Shown here one piece after another: positions 1 to 6,635 of a stretch of DNA of 7,957 nucleotides; the stretch's first letter is position 1, and each line of letters starts with the position of its first letter. Where the stretch lies: contig JACPSF010000283.1 of assembly GCA_016193385.1 (NCBI GenBank), positions 1 to 7,957 on the forward strand, given 5' to 3'. A model generated the notes under the pieces. It ran no database searches and was not told the origin of the DNA. It was given only the letters and a program-made list of their open reading frames with translations. Made by a program: the position numbers and the translations under genes. The stretch is from Deltaproteobacteria bacterium. GTDB taxonomy: Bacteria; Desulfobacterota_B; Binatia; UBA9968.

Positions 1-5
1 ACGGT

Positions 6-82
6 CGGGGCGTGGCTCAGCTTGGTAGAGCGCACGGTTCGGGACCGTGAAGTCGCTGGTTCAAATCCAGTCGCCCCGACCA
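6..82 (+). tRNA. tRNA-Pro (anticodon CGG)
   Basis: This is a complete cloverleaf of 77 bases with the CCA end encoded. The acceptor stem CGGGGCG (6-12) pairs perfectly with CGCCCCG (72-78), followed by discriminator A79 and CCA 80-82. The D arm is GCTC/GAGC around a loop containing GG. The anticodon stem CACGG/CCGTG closes the 7-base loop TTCGGGA, which puts CGG at the anticodon, so it reads proline codon CCG. The variable loop is short (5 bases), and the T arm has GCTGG/CCAGT with loop TTCAAAT. It has no tRNA neighbour in the window. No direct repeat of its 3' end was found downstream, so there is no sign of an integrated element using this tRNA on its right side. Confidence 0.97.
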
Positions 83-241
83 TCTTTTCCTACACTCCGC
101 TTTTAGAGCGCGGCATTCTCATTCGGTGTCGCAACATCTCGCATCCGAGCCCTCGTGGTGCTTTAGCTGACAAGCGAGCTGCATTGAGGCTTCCTCGCAT
201 AAAAAAGCCACTCCCCTCTCAACTGTCTGAGGAGGAACTAT
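83..241. other. Spacer between tRNA-Pro and aminotransferase gene
   Basis: This 159-base stretch has no convincing gene. An open frame starting at 22 runs through it, but it begins inside the tRNA and lacks a ribosome site. The spacer should carry the aminotransferase promoter, but I see no clear -35/-10 pair with normal spacing. The only firm signal is the ribosome site at its 3' end. Confidence 0.6.
229..235 (+). promoter_or_regulatory. Shine-Dalgarno of the aminotransferase gene
   Basis: GAGGAGG lies 6 bases before the ATG at 242. It is a near-perfect anti-16S match at ideal spacing, which fixes this start codon over the internal in-frame ATGs (for example codon 33). Confidence 0.85.
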
Positions 242-1243
242 ATGGCAAGGACCAGTGAGATCCCTATCTTAACCACCGAAGAGGCCATCGCGCGGTTGCG
301 CCGGGCGGTGCATCCCCGGGCGGTGAATTTCTATGCCATGTACTCCAGCATCCTGGGAGGGATCGTGAACGACCCCGCGTTGATGGTCCTGCCGCTCGAC
401 GATCACATTGTGCATCGCGGCCACGGCGTGTTTGATACGGCGACGCTGGCAAACGGGATGCTCTATCAGCTCGATCAGCACCTGGAACGCCTTTTGCGCT
501 CAGCGGAAATGGCACGTATACCGCTACCCTTTGGGACCGAAAAGCTGCGGCGGATTATTCTGGAGACGGCGTCCGCCAGCGGCCGGCGCGATGGCTCAGT
601 GCGCTATTGGCTCTCCGCCGGGCCGGGAGGCTTCGGCCTGTCGCCGAGCGAATGCGTTGGGAGCAGTTTCTACGTCGTCGTCTTCGGCGGCGAGGGCTAC
701 CCGGCTTCGTATTATACGCAAGGGGTCAAAGTCGTAACCAGCACGGTCCCTATCAAGCCGCCGTTTTTCGCGCGCGTCAAATCCACCAACTATCTTCCCA
801 ATGTGCTGGTGGTCCTCGAAGCCAAAGACCGGGGAGCAGACAACGGCGTTTTCGTTGACGGGCGTGGGATGATCGCGGAAAGCTCCAATATGAACGTGGC
901 CTTCGTCACTCGCGACCGGGTACTCCGCCACCCTCCTTTTGATGCCATCCTGTCTGGGATTACCGTTCAACGTATGCTCCATCTGGCCCGCCGGCTGGTC
1001 GAGCGGGGCGAGCTGCGCGAAATCCGTATGGGCGAAATCCCGGTGGAAGAAGGGCAGGCGGCAGCGGAGATGCTGCTCATCGGCAGCTCCATCAAAGTGG
1101 CTCCTGTCGTTGCGTGGGACGGCAAGCCCATCGGCGACGGCAGGCCAGGGCCGATCGCTAAAAAGCTCCTCGATCTCTGGTACGAGGATGTCCGGACGGC
1201 ATCGGACCAGCTCGTAGCCGTGCCTTATGTAGAAAATTCATAA
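242..1243 (+). CDS. PLP fold-type IV aminotransferase, plant DAAT/ADC-lyase-like
   Basis: A 333-residue enzyme of the class IV aminotransferase family (branched-chain and D-amino acid aminotransferases, 4-amino-4-deoxychorismate lyase), expected to be cytoplasmic with pyridoxal phosphate as cofactor. Visible hallmarks are VHRGHGVFDT (residues 57-66; substrate and phosphate region), catalytic Schiff-base lysine K180 in VKSTNYLPN, E213 in IAESSNMNVAF (glutamate facing the pyridine nitrogen) and the LSGIT loop near 237-241. Length and motif order suit a full-length member. From memory, the stretches MYSSI..GGI, DDHxVHRGHGVFDTA, RYWLSAGPG, IKPP and KSxNYLPNVL match the plant plastid enzyme At5g57850, which has been linked to both D-amino acid transamination and aminodeoxychorismate lyase activity. 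The substrate here could therefore be D-Ala/D-Glu, a branched-chain amino acid or ADC for folate; sequence alone does not decide. No biosynthetic partner is adjacent. The 27-codon ORF follows after 15 bases. Confidence 0.93.
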   Translation: MARTSEIPILTTEEAIARLRRAVHPRAVNFYAMYSSILGGIVNDPALMVLPLDDHIVHRGHGVFDTATLANGMLYQLDQHLERLLRSAEMARIPLPFGTEKLRRIILETASASGRRDGSVRYWLSAGPGGFGLSPSECVGSSFYVVVFGGEGYPASYYTQGVKVVTSTVPIKPPFFARVKSTNYLPNVLVVLEAKDRGADNGVFVDGRGMIAESSNMNVAFVTRDRVLRHPPFDAILSGITVQRMLHLARRLVERGELREIRMGEIPVEEGQAAAEMLLIGSSIKVAPVVAWDGKPIGDGRPGPIAKKLLDLWYEDVRTASDQLVAVPYVENS

Positions 1244-1258
1244 GGGGGGATAAATTCG

Positions 1259-1342
1259 ATGGTTTTAGTGCCTGTTCTGGTGATAATTCTGCTGCTGGGA
1301 ATCATATTTTATCTTGCCTGGTGGGAGGCCTATAGAAAATAA
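1259..1342 (+). CDS. Small single-pass membrane peptide, 27 aa, unknown function
   Basis: This short ORF starts with ATG at 1259 and stops with TAA at 1340. It lies 15 bases after the aminotransferase stop. A G-rich ribosome site (AAGGGGGGA, 1242-1250) overlaps that stop codon and is 8 bases from the ATG. The product starts MVLVPVLVIILLLGIIFYLAW, an almost uninterrupted hydrophobic helix, and ends with an aromatic/charged tail WWEAYRK. That pattern is what a single transmembrane segment with a positively charged C-terminal end looks like (interfacial Trp-Trp, then Glu, Arg, Lys). It probably shares the aminotransferase mRNA. I do not recognise a family. It could be an auxiliary subunit of a membrane complex, a stress-type small protein or a hydrophobic toxin; none is supported beyond topology. 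The ribosome site and composition argue against chance. Confidence 0.6.
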   Translation: MVLVPVLVIILLLGIIFYLAWWEAYRK

Positions 1343-1389
1343 ACCGGGCCTCCTCGCCGCCCCGGATGCTCTTCGGGCGCCCCTTGTGG

Positions 1390-1409
1390 AAAGCGCGGCT
1401 TCGCTTTTT
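1390..1409 (+). terminator. Weak hairpin with short T-run, possible terminator of the aminotransferase unit
   Basis: AAAGCG (1390-1395) pairs with CGCTTT (1402-1407) around a 6-base loop, extendable outward by G-T pairs. The T-run 1405-1409 is mostly used up in the stem. It sits between the small membrane ORF and moxR, where a terminator is expected, but it is short and weak. Confidence 0.3.
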
Positions 1410-1479
1410 ACAGAGTATCGTGGTAAATTTAAGTTTATTCGTATGCACAGCGGCCAACTAAGGAGAGGTATTTCCCCTG

Positions 1480-1614
1480 ATGTCCCACAGACCCGCCAGT
1501 TCGTATGCGCGTCACCGCTTTTTGCCTCTTTTCTCGTCTTCACGTCCTCCGCTGCGCAGTCTGCGCCGAAGTCGAGTTTAGCCTGACTTCAAACCCGGCG
1601 CAGGTAGGCTCACG
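1480..1614 (+). pseudogene. Decayed 5' end of an exported-protein gene (BatD/Ig-like?)
   Basis: A good ribosome site (AGGAGAGG, 1461-1468) precedes ATG 1480. Three reading frames then hold successive pieces of what looks like one secreted N-terminus: MSHRPASSYARHR (frame of 1480, basic start), FASFLVFTSSAAQS (next frame, hydrophobic core with small residues near a cleavage site), and AEVEFSLTSNPAQVGS (third frame, 1565-1612, mature β-strand-like start). Two single-base deletions, for example in the T-run near 1519-1523 and near 1562-1567, would explain the breaks. After QVGS the frame hits a stop inside moxR at 1637, so the rest of the gene is gone. The mature start resembles BatD-type or other Ig-like exported proteins. 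BatD proteins are typical companions of MoxR and DUF58 proteins, which fits the location. The family guess is inference from about 16 residues. Alternatives are a chance frame or a short leader peptide. Confidence 0.33.
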
Positions 1615-2538
1615 ATGGAGGAGAAACTCAACGCTCTGATCGCTAATGTTAGTCAGGTTATCCGCGGCAAGAACGAAGCTATCCGGCTGGCCATTGTGTG
1701 CCTTCTTTCCCGCGGACACCTTCTGATCGAGGATGTCCCGGGAGTGGGTAAGACCAGCCTGGCCGCAGCCCTGGCCAGCTCGCTCAGTTGCTCTTTCCAG
1801 CGCATCCAGCTCACTAGCGATCTCCTCCCTTCGGACCTTCTCGGAACCATGATCTATGATTCCGCAGGCCAGCAATTTCATCTCAAGGCCGGGCCGATTT
1901 TCCACCATATCGTACTTGCCGATGAGATCAATCGGACAACCCCGCGCACGCAGAGCGCCCTTTTGGAAGCCATGAATGAGGGGCAGGTGACGCTGGACAG
2001 CCGAACTTACCCGCTCCCGCAGCCCTTCATGGTCCTAGCGACCCAAAACCCCGCGGAGTTTGCCGGCACATTTCCTTTGCCGGAGTCTCAGCTCGACCGC
2101 TTCCTCATGCGCATCTCCTTGGGTTATCCCGATCGCGCGGCGGAACTCGAGGTGGTAACCGGTACGCCGATTCCGGAGCAGCTCAAGCCTGTCATGTGGG
2201 CTGAAGAGGTAGTGGACCTGCAAGCGCGGGCGGAGCAAATCCGGGTAGAGGCGAGCCTGGTCGATTACGTCCTGGATATCGTATCGGCCACCCGAAGCTC
2301 CCCGGCGATTTCCCTGGGCGCGAGCCCTCGCGGGGCCAAGTCTCTTTACCGTGCGGCCCAGGCGCTTGCCCTCTTGGAAGGATACGACTATGTGTTGCCG
2401 CGCCATATCAAAGAGCTTGCCGTTCCGGTTTTAGCCCACCGGCTTATCCTTGCCGATCCGGGTAGCGGCGTCGCCCAAACGCGCCGGGCCGCGGAGATTC
2501 TCCAGGCAGTGCTTGAAGAGGTGACCGTGCCCCTATGA
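1615..2538 (+). CDS. MoxR-family AAA+ ATPase
   Basis: A 307-residue cytoplasmic AAA+ ATPase of the MoxR family, the usual size. Walker A is the loop EDVPGVGKTS (residues 39-48, K46). Walker B is IVLADEIN (99-106, D103/E104), followed by the family signature RTTPRTQSALLEAMNEGQVT. Sensor 1 is in LATQNPAEFAGTFPLPESQLDRF (141-163), where PE..LDRF is typical of MoxR. The C-terminal lid domain carries SPRGAK with the sensor-2 arginine, then HIKELAVPVLAHR. MoxR proteins act as chaperone-like remodellers that help assemble or mature envelope or metal-containing complexes, usually with a DUF58/vWA-type partner. Here the gene is first in a tight operon, and its stop overlaps the DUF58 start by 4 bases (ATGA). 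The upstream ribosome site is weak (AGGTAGG, 1602-1608). The substrate is unknown. Confidence 0.96.
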   Translation: MEEKLNALIANVSQVIRGKNEAIRLAIVCLLSRGHLLIEDVPGVGKTSLAAALASSLSCSFQRIQLTSDLLPSDLLGTMIYDSAGQQFHLKAGPIFHHIVLADEINRTTPRTQSALLEAMNEGQVTLDSRTYPLPQPFMVLATQNPAEFAGTFPLPESQLDRFLMRISLGYPDRAAELEVVTGTPIPEQLKPVMWAEEVVDLQARAEQIRVEASLVDYVLDIVSATRSSPAISLGASPRGAKSLYRAAQALALLEGYDYVLPRHIKELAVPVLAHRLILADPGSGVAQTRRAAEILQAVLEEVTVPL

Positions 2539-3446
2539 AAGCACTCGCACAACGGCTAAGCGGTTATCTCAACCCACGCAGGCGGCTCCATTTTACCCGC
2601 GAGGGCTGGATTTTCTCCGTTCTCGCGCTGAGCATCGGATTGGTGGCGGTGAACACCGGCCACAACCTCTTTTATCTGGTTTTCGCTCTCCTTCTGAGCG
2701 TGGTCATCGTCTCCGGTATCCTCTCCGAAAAAGTGCTCAGGCACATCGAGGTCACGCGCCATCTCCCTTCGGAAATCACCGCGCGCGTACCTTTTGCGGT
2801 CACGGTAGAGGCGCGAAATTCCCATGGGCGAATGATCTCTTACTCTTTAGCCGTCAGCGACGGAGGTGATTTTTTCCCCCGACGTATTCTGGGCTACCTG
2901 TCCTGCCTGGGGCCGGGAGAATCCCGGAGCTTTCACTACCTCATTCAGGCGGAAAGAAGAGGGGAGTGTCATTTTGGCCCTATCCATCTTAGCACCCGGT
3001 TTCCTTTTGCCCTTTTTGAGAAGGTCCGGATCATCCCGGCCCGGGAGAGCTTCATCGTCTATCCGCCCCATAGGGAAGTCGCACACCTTTGCCCATCGGC
3101 TCTGGGAAAGGAGAATGTGGGAGGCAAGAGGTGGCGCTGGGGAGAAGAGGTCATGGGCTTCCGGCCCGCCTTGCCAGGGGATGATCATCGATTCATCCAC
3201 TGGCCCACGTCAGCCCGGGCGGGACAGCTCATGGTTAAGGAATTTCTCGAGGAGGTTGAGCATCCCCGGCCTATTTTCTTCGACAACCGCCGCATGGAAG
3301 AGGAGAGATTCGAGTACGGTGTGGAGTTAGCCGCAAAGGGCGACGGGTTTAAGGCCTGGCGCGCTCGGGCGCAGCGAGAAGGGCGGGGTATTTTCATCGG
3401 CGGGGAGTTTTCTTCTCTTCCTCGCTGTGAGCGGGTGCGGGTATGA
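2535..3446 (+). CDS. DUF58 membrane protein, MoxR partner
   Basis: A 303-residue protein of the DUF58 family. Two hydrophobic helices near the N-terminus (about residues 25-40 and 44-61) anchor it in the membrane. A β-rich linker follows (about 70-180). The DUF58 signature spans about 203-235: GEEVMGFRPALPGDDHRFIHWPTSARAGQLMVKEF in pieces, with the invariant PGDD..R.I.W..SAR core. FFDN (248-251) occupies the place where vWA-like DUF58 proteins carry a metal-binding Asp. After this only about 50 residues remain, so the vWA-like fold is curtailed compared with DUF58 proteins of about 400 residues. Short forms like this do occur next to transglutaminase-like genes. Start and stop both overlap the neighbours by 4 bases (ATGA), implying translational coupling. 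It probably links the MoxR ATPase to the membrane enzyme. The exact role is unknown in the family. Confidence 0.93.
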   Translation: MKALAQRLSGYLNPRRRLHFTREGWIFSVLALSIGLVAVNTGHNLFYLVFALLLSVVIVSGILSEKVLRHIEVTRHLPSEITARVPFAVTVEARNSHGRMISYSLAVSDGGDFFPRRILGYLSCLGPGESRSFHYLIQAERRGECHFGPIHLSTRFPFALFEKVRIIPARESFIVYPPHREVAHLCPSALGKENVGGKRWRWGEEVMGFRPALPGDDHRFIHWPTSARAGQLMVKEFLEEVEHPRPIFFDNRRMEEERFEYGVELAAKGDGFKAWRARAQREGRGIFIGGEFSSLPRCERVRV

Positions 3447-5497
3447 GCTTTCGCTTTACTTTTCTTCTATCCTCTTACCTGCTTATCTTCCTCGGCATGT
3501 TCGGGCTCTTCCTCACCGAGGAAATTTCCCTCCCCTATCTGCTGCTAGCAGGGGCCGGCTTCGTCTTAGGGGCATTGCGGGAGGTGCGTGGAAGCAAAGC
3601 ACTCCTGCCCGCGCTAGCGCAAAACATCCTCCTCGTGGCCGTTTTTCTGCATACCTTAGTGGCCGTTTTCATCTTTAGGGAGCTTCCCCTACTGGCTCTG
3701 GCCCAGTTTCTTCTCGCGCTCCAGGCGGTCAAGCTCCTGGGCCCCAAAAAGGGCCGGGATTGGTCACTGCTCTACCTGCTGTCTTTTTTCAGCGTAGTTG
3801 CGGCATCGGCCCTTAGTGTGGAGGTATTTTTTGCGGCTATTTTCGTGGCCTATCTTTTTGTCGCGCCGTGGGTCCTTGTGCTCTCCCAACTGAAAGAGGG
3901 AACGGAAACCGTAGGCAAAGATCCGGATCAAGAGGCTCGGCTGCTGGGCTGGCCTCTCTTCAGGCTGGTGGGGAGCATCAACATTATCCTCTTCCTCCTC
4001 ACCCTCGCCCTTTTCATCACCTTTCCGCGCTTCGGAGTAGGCCTGCTAGGAGACCTCTGGGCCAGCGGAGGGGCGGTGGTTGGATTCTCCGACCGCCTCA
4101 CCCTGGGAGAGGTCTCGAAGATTCAGAAAAATGGCGCTGTCGCCATGCGCGTAAGCCTCGATCAACCCCGCCCCCAGGGTGAAAAAGAGCTTTACTGGAG
4201 AGGAGTCGCGCTCGATCACTTCGATGGGAGAAAGTGGGAAAAGAGCACGAACGAGGGCGTCCCTGTGAGGCGCATCGGAGAGGGCTATCGGCTTGGAGAA
4301 GCGCCGGAAAGACGCGCCCCATTGATCCGTCAAAAGATCATCCTCGAGCCCACGGGCTCGCCGGTTCTGTTCGCCCTGGACAAGCCGCTGATGATTTTCG
4401 GCAGACTGGGCTACCTCTTTCGCGACTCGCTAGGAAACGTCCTCGCGCTCCAACCCTTCCCGTTCCAGATCTCCTACGAGGTCCTCTCCTATACCGAGCC
4501 AGGCTGGAAAGATAGTCCGCCAGACGGCAACTTTCTTCAGCTCCCCACTCTCCACCCTCGTATTGTTACGCTTTCGCGCCGGCTCACGGAGGGCCTGAGG
4601 GACGAGGGCGGAAAGGCCCGCGCCCTAGAGCGCTTTCTCATAGAAAACTACCGCTATACGCTGGAAGCTCTTCCGGTAGGGGATGAAGATCCCCTGGCGG
4701 CTTTTTTATTCGACGTCAAGCAAGGAAATTGCGAATACTTTGCCTCGGCGCTGGCGATTATGCTGCGCACGCTGGGGATTCCTGCGCGCGTGGTCAATGG
4801 CTACCTCGGAGGGGAGTGGAACCCTTACGGAGAATACTACCTCATCCGCCAGTCGAACGCGCACAGCTGGGTGGAGGCCTATCTCCCGGGTCAAGGTTGG
4901 GTGACTCTGGATCCCACCCCGTCGGTGCCCAGGGGGCGAGCCCAGGCGCTTTTTAGCCCGCTCACCAACTTCGCCGATTTTCTGCGCCTGAATTGGTATC
5001 GCTATGTCATTAACTTCGGCCTTGCCGACCAGTATCAGCTCTTCAAGGCACTCAGGCAACCCCATCAGTGGCTGGGAGTGACCAGCCGCGGCTTTTCGCT
5101 GCGCGACCTTACCGCACGGTTTTCCACCAGCGGGAAAGGATGGCTGGAATTAGGGATTGCGATGGCGGCCCTCGCTTTGGGATGGATGGGACTAAAGAAC
5201 CTGAGGGGAAGAAAAAATGGCCCGCCCCGTAACGCTCTCCACGCGGCGACCAAACGCTACCGCCGCTTGCTAACTCTCTGCGCCAAAAGGGGACTCAAGA
5301 AGAAGCCCGCAGAGACTCCGGATGAGTTCAGCCGAAGAGTTGGCATGCAAGGAAACGGCCTGGTCGAGGAATTCACCTCGCTTTACCAGCAGGCCCGCTT
5401 CTCCGGCCCGCATGATTTTTCCGGCCGCCTAAAGAAAATGGACGAGATTCTCGCCGATCTACGGAAAAACAGGCCGCAGCCGAACTTCCCAGCATAG
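3443..5497 (+). CDS. tgpA: TgpA-type membrane transglutaminase-like protein (DUF3488 + transglutaminase core + DUF4129)
   Basis: A 684-residue integral membrane protein. The N-terminal part (about 5-195, DUF3488) is strongly hydrophobic with several membrane helices, ending in FPRFGVG. An extracytoplasmic β-rich segment follows, then the transglutaminase-like core (about 385-492) with a complete catalytic triad: C430 in KQGNCEYFASALAIMLRTLG, H474 in NAHSWVEAYLPGQGW, and D490 in VTLDPTPS. A last membrane helix lies at about 568-586. The C-terminal cytoplasmic tail has YRRLL...RGLKKKPAETPDEFSRR...FTSLYQQARFSG, the DUF4129 pattern. This domain order and size match TgpA of Pseudomonas aeruginosa, whose periplasmic transglutaminase activity has been described; whether the enzyme makes crosslinks or cleaves peptides, and on what, is open. 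It is third in the MoxR-DUF58 operon with a 4-base overlap. The symbol is given by domain architecture, not by proven orthology. Confidence 0.93.
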   Translation: MSFRFTFLLSSYLLIFLGMFGLFLTEEISLPYLLLAGAGFVLGALREVRGSKALLPALAQNILLVAVFLHTLVAVFIFRELPLLALAQFLLALQAVKLLGPKKGRDWSLLYLLSFFSVVAASALSVEVFFAAIFVAYLFVAPWVLVLSQLKEGTETVGKDPDQEARLLGWPLFRLVGSINIILFLLTLALFITFPRFGVGLLGDLWASGGAVVGFSDRLTLGEVSKIQKNGAVAMRVSLDQPRPQGEKELYWRGVALDHFDGRKWEKSTNEGVPVRRIGEGYRLGEAPERRAPLIRQKIILEPTGSPVLFALDKPLMIFGRLGYLFRDSLGNVLALQPFPFQISYEVLSYTEPGWKDSPPDGNFLQLPTLHPRIVTLSRRLTEGLRDEGGKARALERFLIENYRYTLEALPVGDEDPLAAFLFDVKQGNCEYFASALAIMLRTLGIPARVVNGYLGGEWNPYGEYYLIRQSNAHSWVEAYLPGQGWVTLDPTPSVPRGRAQALFSPLTNFADFLRLNWYRYVINFGLADQYQLFKALRQPHQWLGVTSRGFSLRDLTARFSTSGKGWLELGIAMAALALGWMGLKNLRGRKNGPPRNALHAATKRYRRLLTLCAKRGLKKKPAETPDEFSRRVGMQGNGLVEEFTSLYQQARFSGPHDFSGRLKKMDEILADLRKNRPQPNFPA

Positions 5498-5528
5498 TCA
5501 GCTCAAAACTTCGACAAACTACAAATCT

Positions 5529-5558
5529 GTCCTTCTCTTACTGGAGCGTAAGAAGGAC
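5529..5558. terminator. Hairpin between convergent genes, likely bidirectional terminator
   Basis: GTCCTT (5529-5534) pairs with AAGGAC (5553-5558), and CTTAC (5537-5541) pairs with GTAAG (5548-5552). This gives 11 base pairs with a 2-base bulge (CT, 5535-5536) and a 6-base loop. It lies 31 bases after the tgpA-like stop and overlaps the last codons of the minus-strand gene ending at 5538, so it can serve both. No strong T-run follows immediately on either strand (GAGAATTTCCCCC on the plus side, AGATTTGTAGTTTG on the minus side), so efficiency is uncertain. Confidence 0.45.
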
Positions 5559-6635
5559 GAGAATTTCCCCCTTTCCTTCCCTGAGCGGCTCAAGGGCTTT
5601 ACCTAAAATCGTTCCTGGGCGATGTATTGAAACCCCATTAACCTCGACCGGCGCCGAGCGCATCGCATAGCCGGAGGTCGCACTGGTCACTAATATGTCC
5701 CCGACACCAATTGGCCCATATTGGGCATCCGCTTTCACCTTGACCCTGCCACTGTGGGCCACTTTCGCTTTGCCGTTTCCAGCTTCTCCTAATAGAATCC
5801 CAGGCCGCGCGGAGACCACACCGGCAACCCGAGTGTCATAGGGTTGGGCCGAGGGGAGAACCCGATTATTCTTTATCGGATCGATAACCACGACGGTGCC
5901 GGAAGCGAGGGAGTCAGAAGTCGGGACCCATTCGGCAACGTCCTGGTACTGGGCAGCGATATTGGTCCCTGTCACCGTGCCGGTAAATGTCGCATTGCCA
6001 GCAACATGTAATTTGGATGTAGGGTTCGGCGTCCCGATGCCGACGTTGCCGTCTGGAAAACTGACAGAACTGATCGTAGCCCCTGACCGTATTACCATCA
6101 GCCAGTCAGAATCCGACGTTCCATCATCACTTAGGACCCGACCCCTAAACTGCCCTGCATTAGCAAACAGGTCCCACAATTTATTGTTCGATGTCCCATC
6201 GCTTTCCTCAAAAGTATACGCAGGACTAGCACCCTTGATATGCACAGTCGGACCCGAGACAAAATTAGACGGATTTGCCGTCCCGAGACCAACATTGCCA
6301 CTGCTCGTTATAGTCGCACGCCTCGTATCGCCGGCCCAAAATGTCAAATCATTTCCTGAAGAACCCACTCTGACTTGCTGAGCATCCGTTGACCCCGCGT
6401 CCGAGAACGTAACGTACGAAGCGGTGCTATTACTTGTAAGATTGGCGCCGATAGATGCTGCGGATTCCACTTGGAGTGGGAAAGCGGGGCTTGTTGTGCC
6501 AATACCGACATTGTCCGCGGTGCAACGATTGCCTCCGCAGTCCGTCCACTGGGCATAGGAAAAAGAAGGTCCACCTGCCAAAAAGAGCATGAGGCTCAAC
6601 ACCCACAGTCGACTCACGTATTTTATTTTACCCAT
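5538..6635 (-). CDS. Secreted NVGIGT-repeat protein with conserved C-terminal β-domain
   Basis: A 365-residue exported protein. The signal peptide covers about residues 1-28: basic MGKIKYVSR, hydrophobic LWVLSLMLFLAGG, and likely cleavage after SYA. The mature start holds a close cysteine pair (DCGGNRC, C33 and C38) that could form a disulfide. Three copies of the NVGIGTxxP motif stand at residues 42-50, 114-122 (NVGLGT) and 197-205, each introducing a β-rich block. Such repeats are typical of trimeric tail-fibre-like and adhesin-like bacterial proteins. From about 229 a different domain starts with YQDVAEWVP, then GTVVVID, YDTRVAGVVSARPG, GRVKVKADAQYGPIGVGDILVTS, GYAMRS and GTILGKALEPL. I recall this as a common C-terminal module in environmental bacteria, related in style to phage-fibre maturation domains; the S74 SD.RLK motif is absent. 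A good ribosome site GGAGGAC (complement of 6642-6648) precedes the start. Its function is unknown; a surface fibre or matrix protein is likely. Confidence 0.85.
   Translation of the reverse strand: MGKIKYVSRLWVLSLMLFLAGGPSFSYAQWTDCGGNRCTADNVGIGTTSPAFPLQVESAASIGANLTSNSTASYVTFSDAGSTDAQQVRVGSSGNDLTFWAGDTRRATITSSGNVGLGTANPSNFVSGPTVHIKGASPAYTFEESDGTSNNKLWDLFANAGQFRGRVLSDDGTSDSDWLMVIRSGATISSVSFPDGNVGIGTPNPTSKLHVAGNATFTGTVTGTNIAAQYQDVAEWVPTSDSLASGTVVVIDPIKNNRVLPSAQPYDTRVAGVVSARPGILLGEAGNGKAKVAHSGRVKVKADAQYGPIGVGDILVTSATSGYAMRSAPVEVNGVSIHRPGTILGKALEPLREGKGEILVLLTLQ
6021..6512 (-). repeat. Three NVGIGTxxP motif repeats inside the secreted protein gene
   Basis: The motif copies NVGIGTTSP (6486-6512), NVGLGTANP (6270-6296) and NVGIGTPNP (6021-6047) are spaced by 72 and 83 residues. 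They likely mark the starts of successive β-rich blocks. The intervening sequence is not repetitive. Confidence 0.7.

Larger units (their letters stand above)
1343..1614. other. Intergenic gap before moxR: hairpin, AT-rich patch, gene remnant
   Basis: No intact gene of normal size is visible. From left to right it holds a GC-rich stretch (1343-1388), a weak hairpin (1390-1407), an AT-rich patch (about 1421-1440) that is a natural place for the moxR operon promoter, and a broken exported-protein start (1480-1614). A TTTACA at 1407-1412 could be a -35 element, but no good -10 lies 16-18 bases from it, so no promoter is called. An open minus-strand frame across 1265-1543 has no ribosome site or recognisable product. 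Confidence 0.55.

Noticed and set aside
67..82. tRNA 3' end as an attachment site for an integrated element
   Set aside because: No second copy of this sequence is seen in the window, and no integrase gene is present; elements to the left cannot be judged.
22..258. Open frame on the plus strand beginning inside the tRNA
   Set aside because: It uses tRNA sequence as its first codons, has no ribosome site and overlaps the well-supported aminotransferase start.
596..982. 128-codon minus-strand frame inside the aminotransferase gene
   Set aside because: It is antisense to a gene with clear catalytic motifs and shows no recognisable domain or ribosome site; a typical shadow in GC-rich coding DNA.
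1265..1543. 92-codon minus-strand frame across the gap before moxR
   Set aside because: Its translation is low-complexity and polar without a domain, it has no visible ribosome site, and it overlaps the better-supported 27-codon ORF.
1314..1586. 90-codon plus-strand frame before moxR
   Set aside because: There is no ribosome site at its ATG and the first two thirds look non-coding. Only its last part (signal-peptide-like SPLFASFLVFTSSAAQS) is meaningful, and that is treated as part of the decayed gene.
5896..6381. 161-codon plus-strand frame opposite the NVGIGT-repeat gene
   Set aside because: The minus-strand product has a signal peptide and repeated motifs; the plus-strand frame is its complement and has no features of its own.
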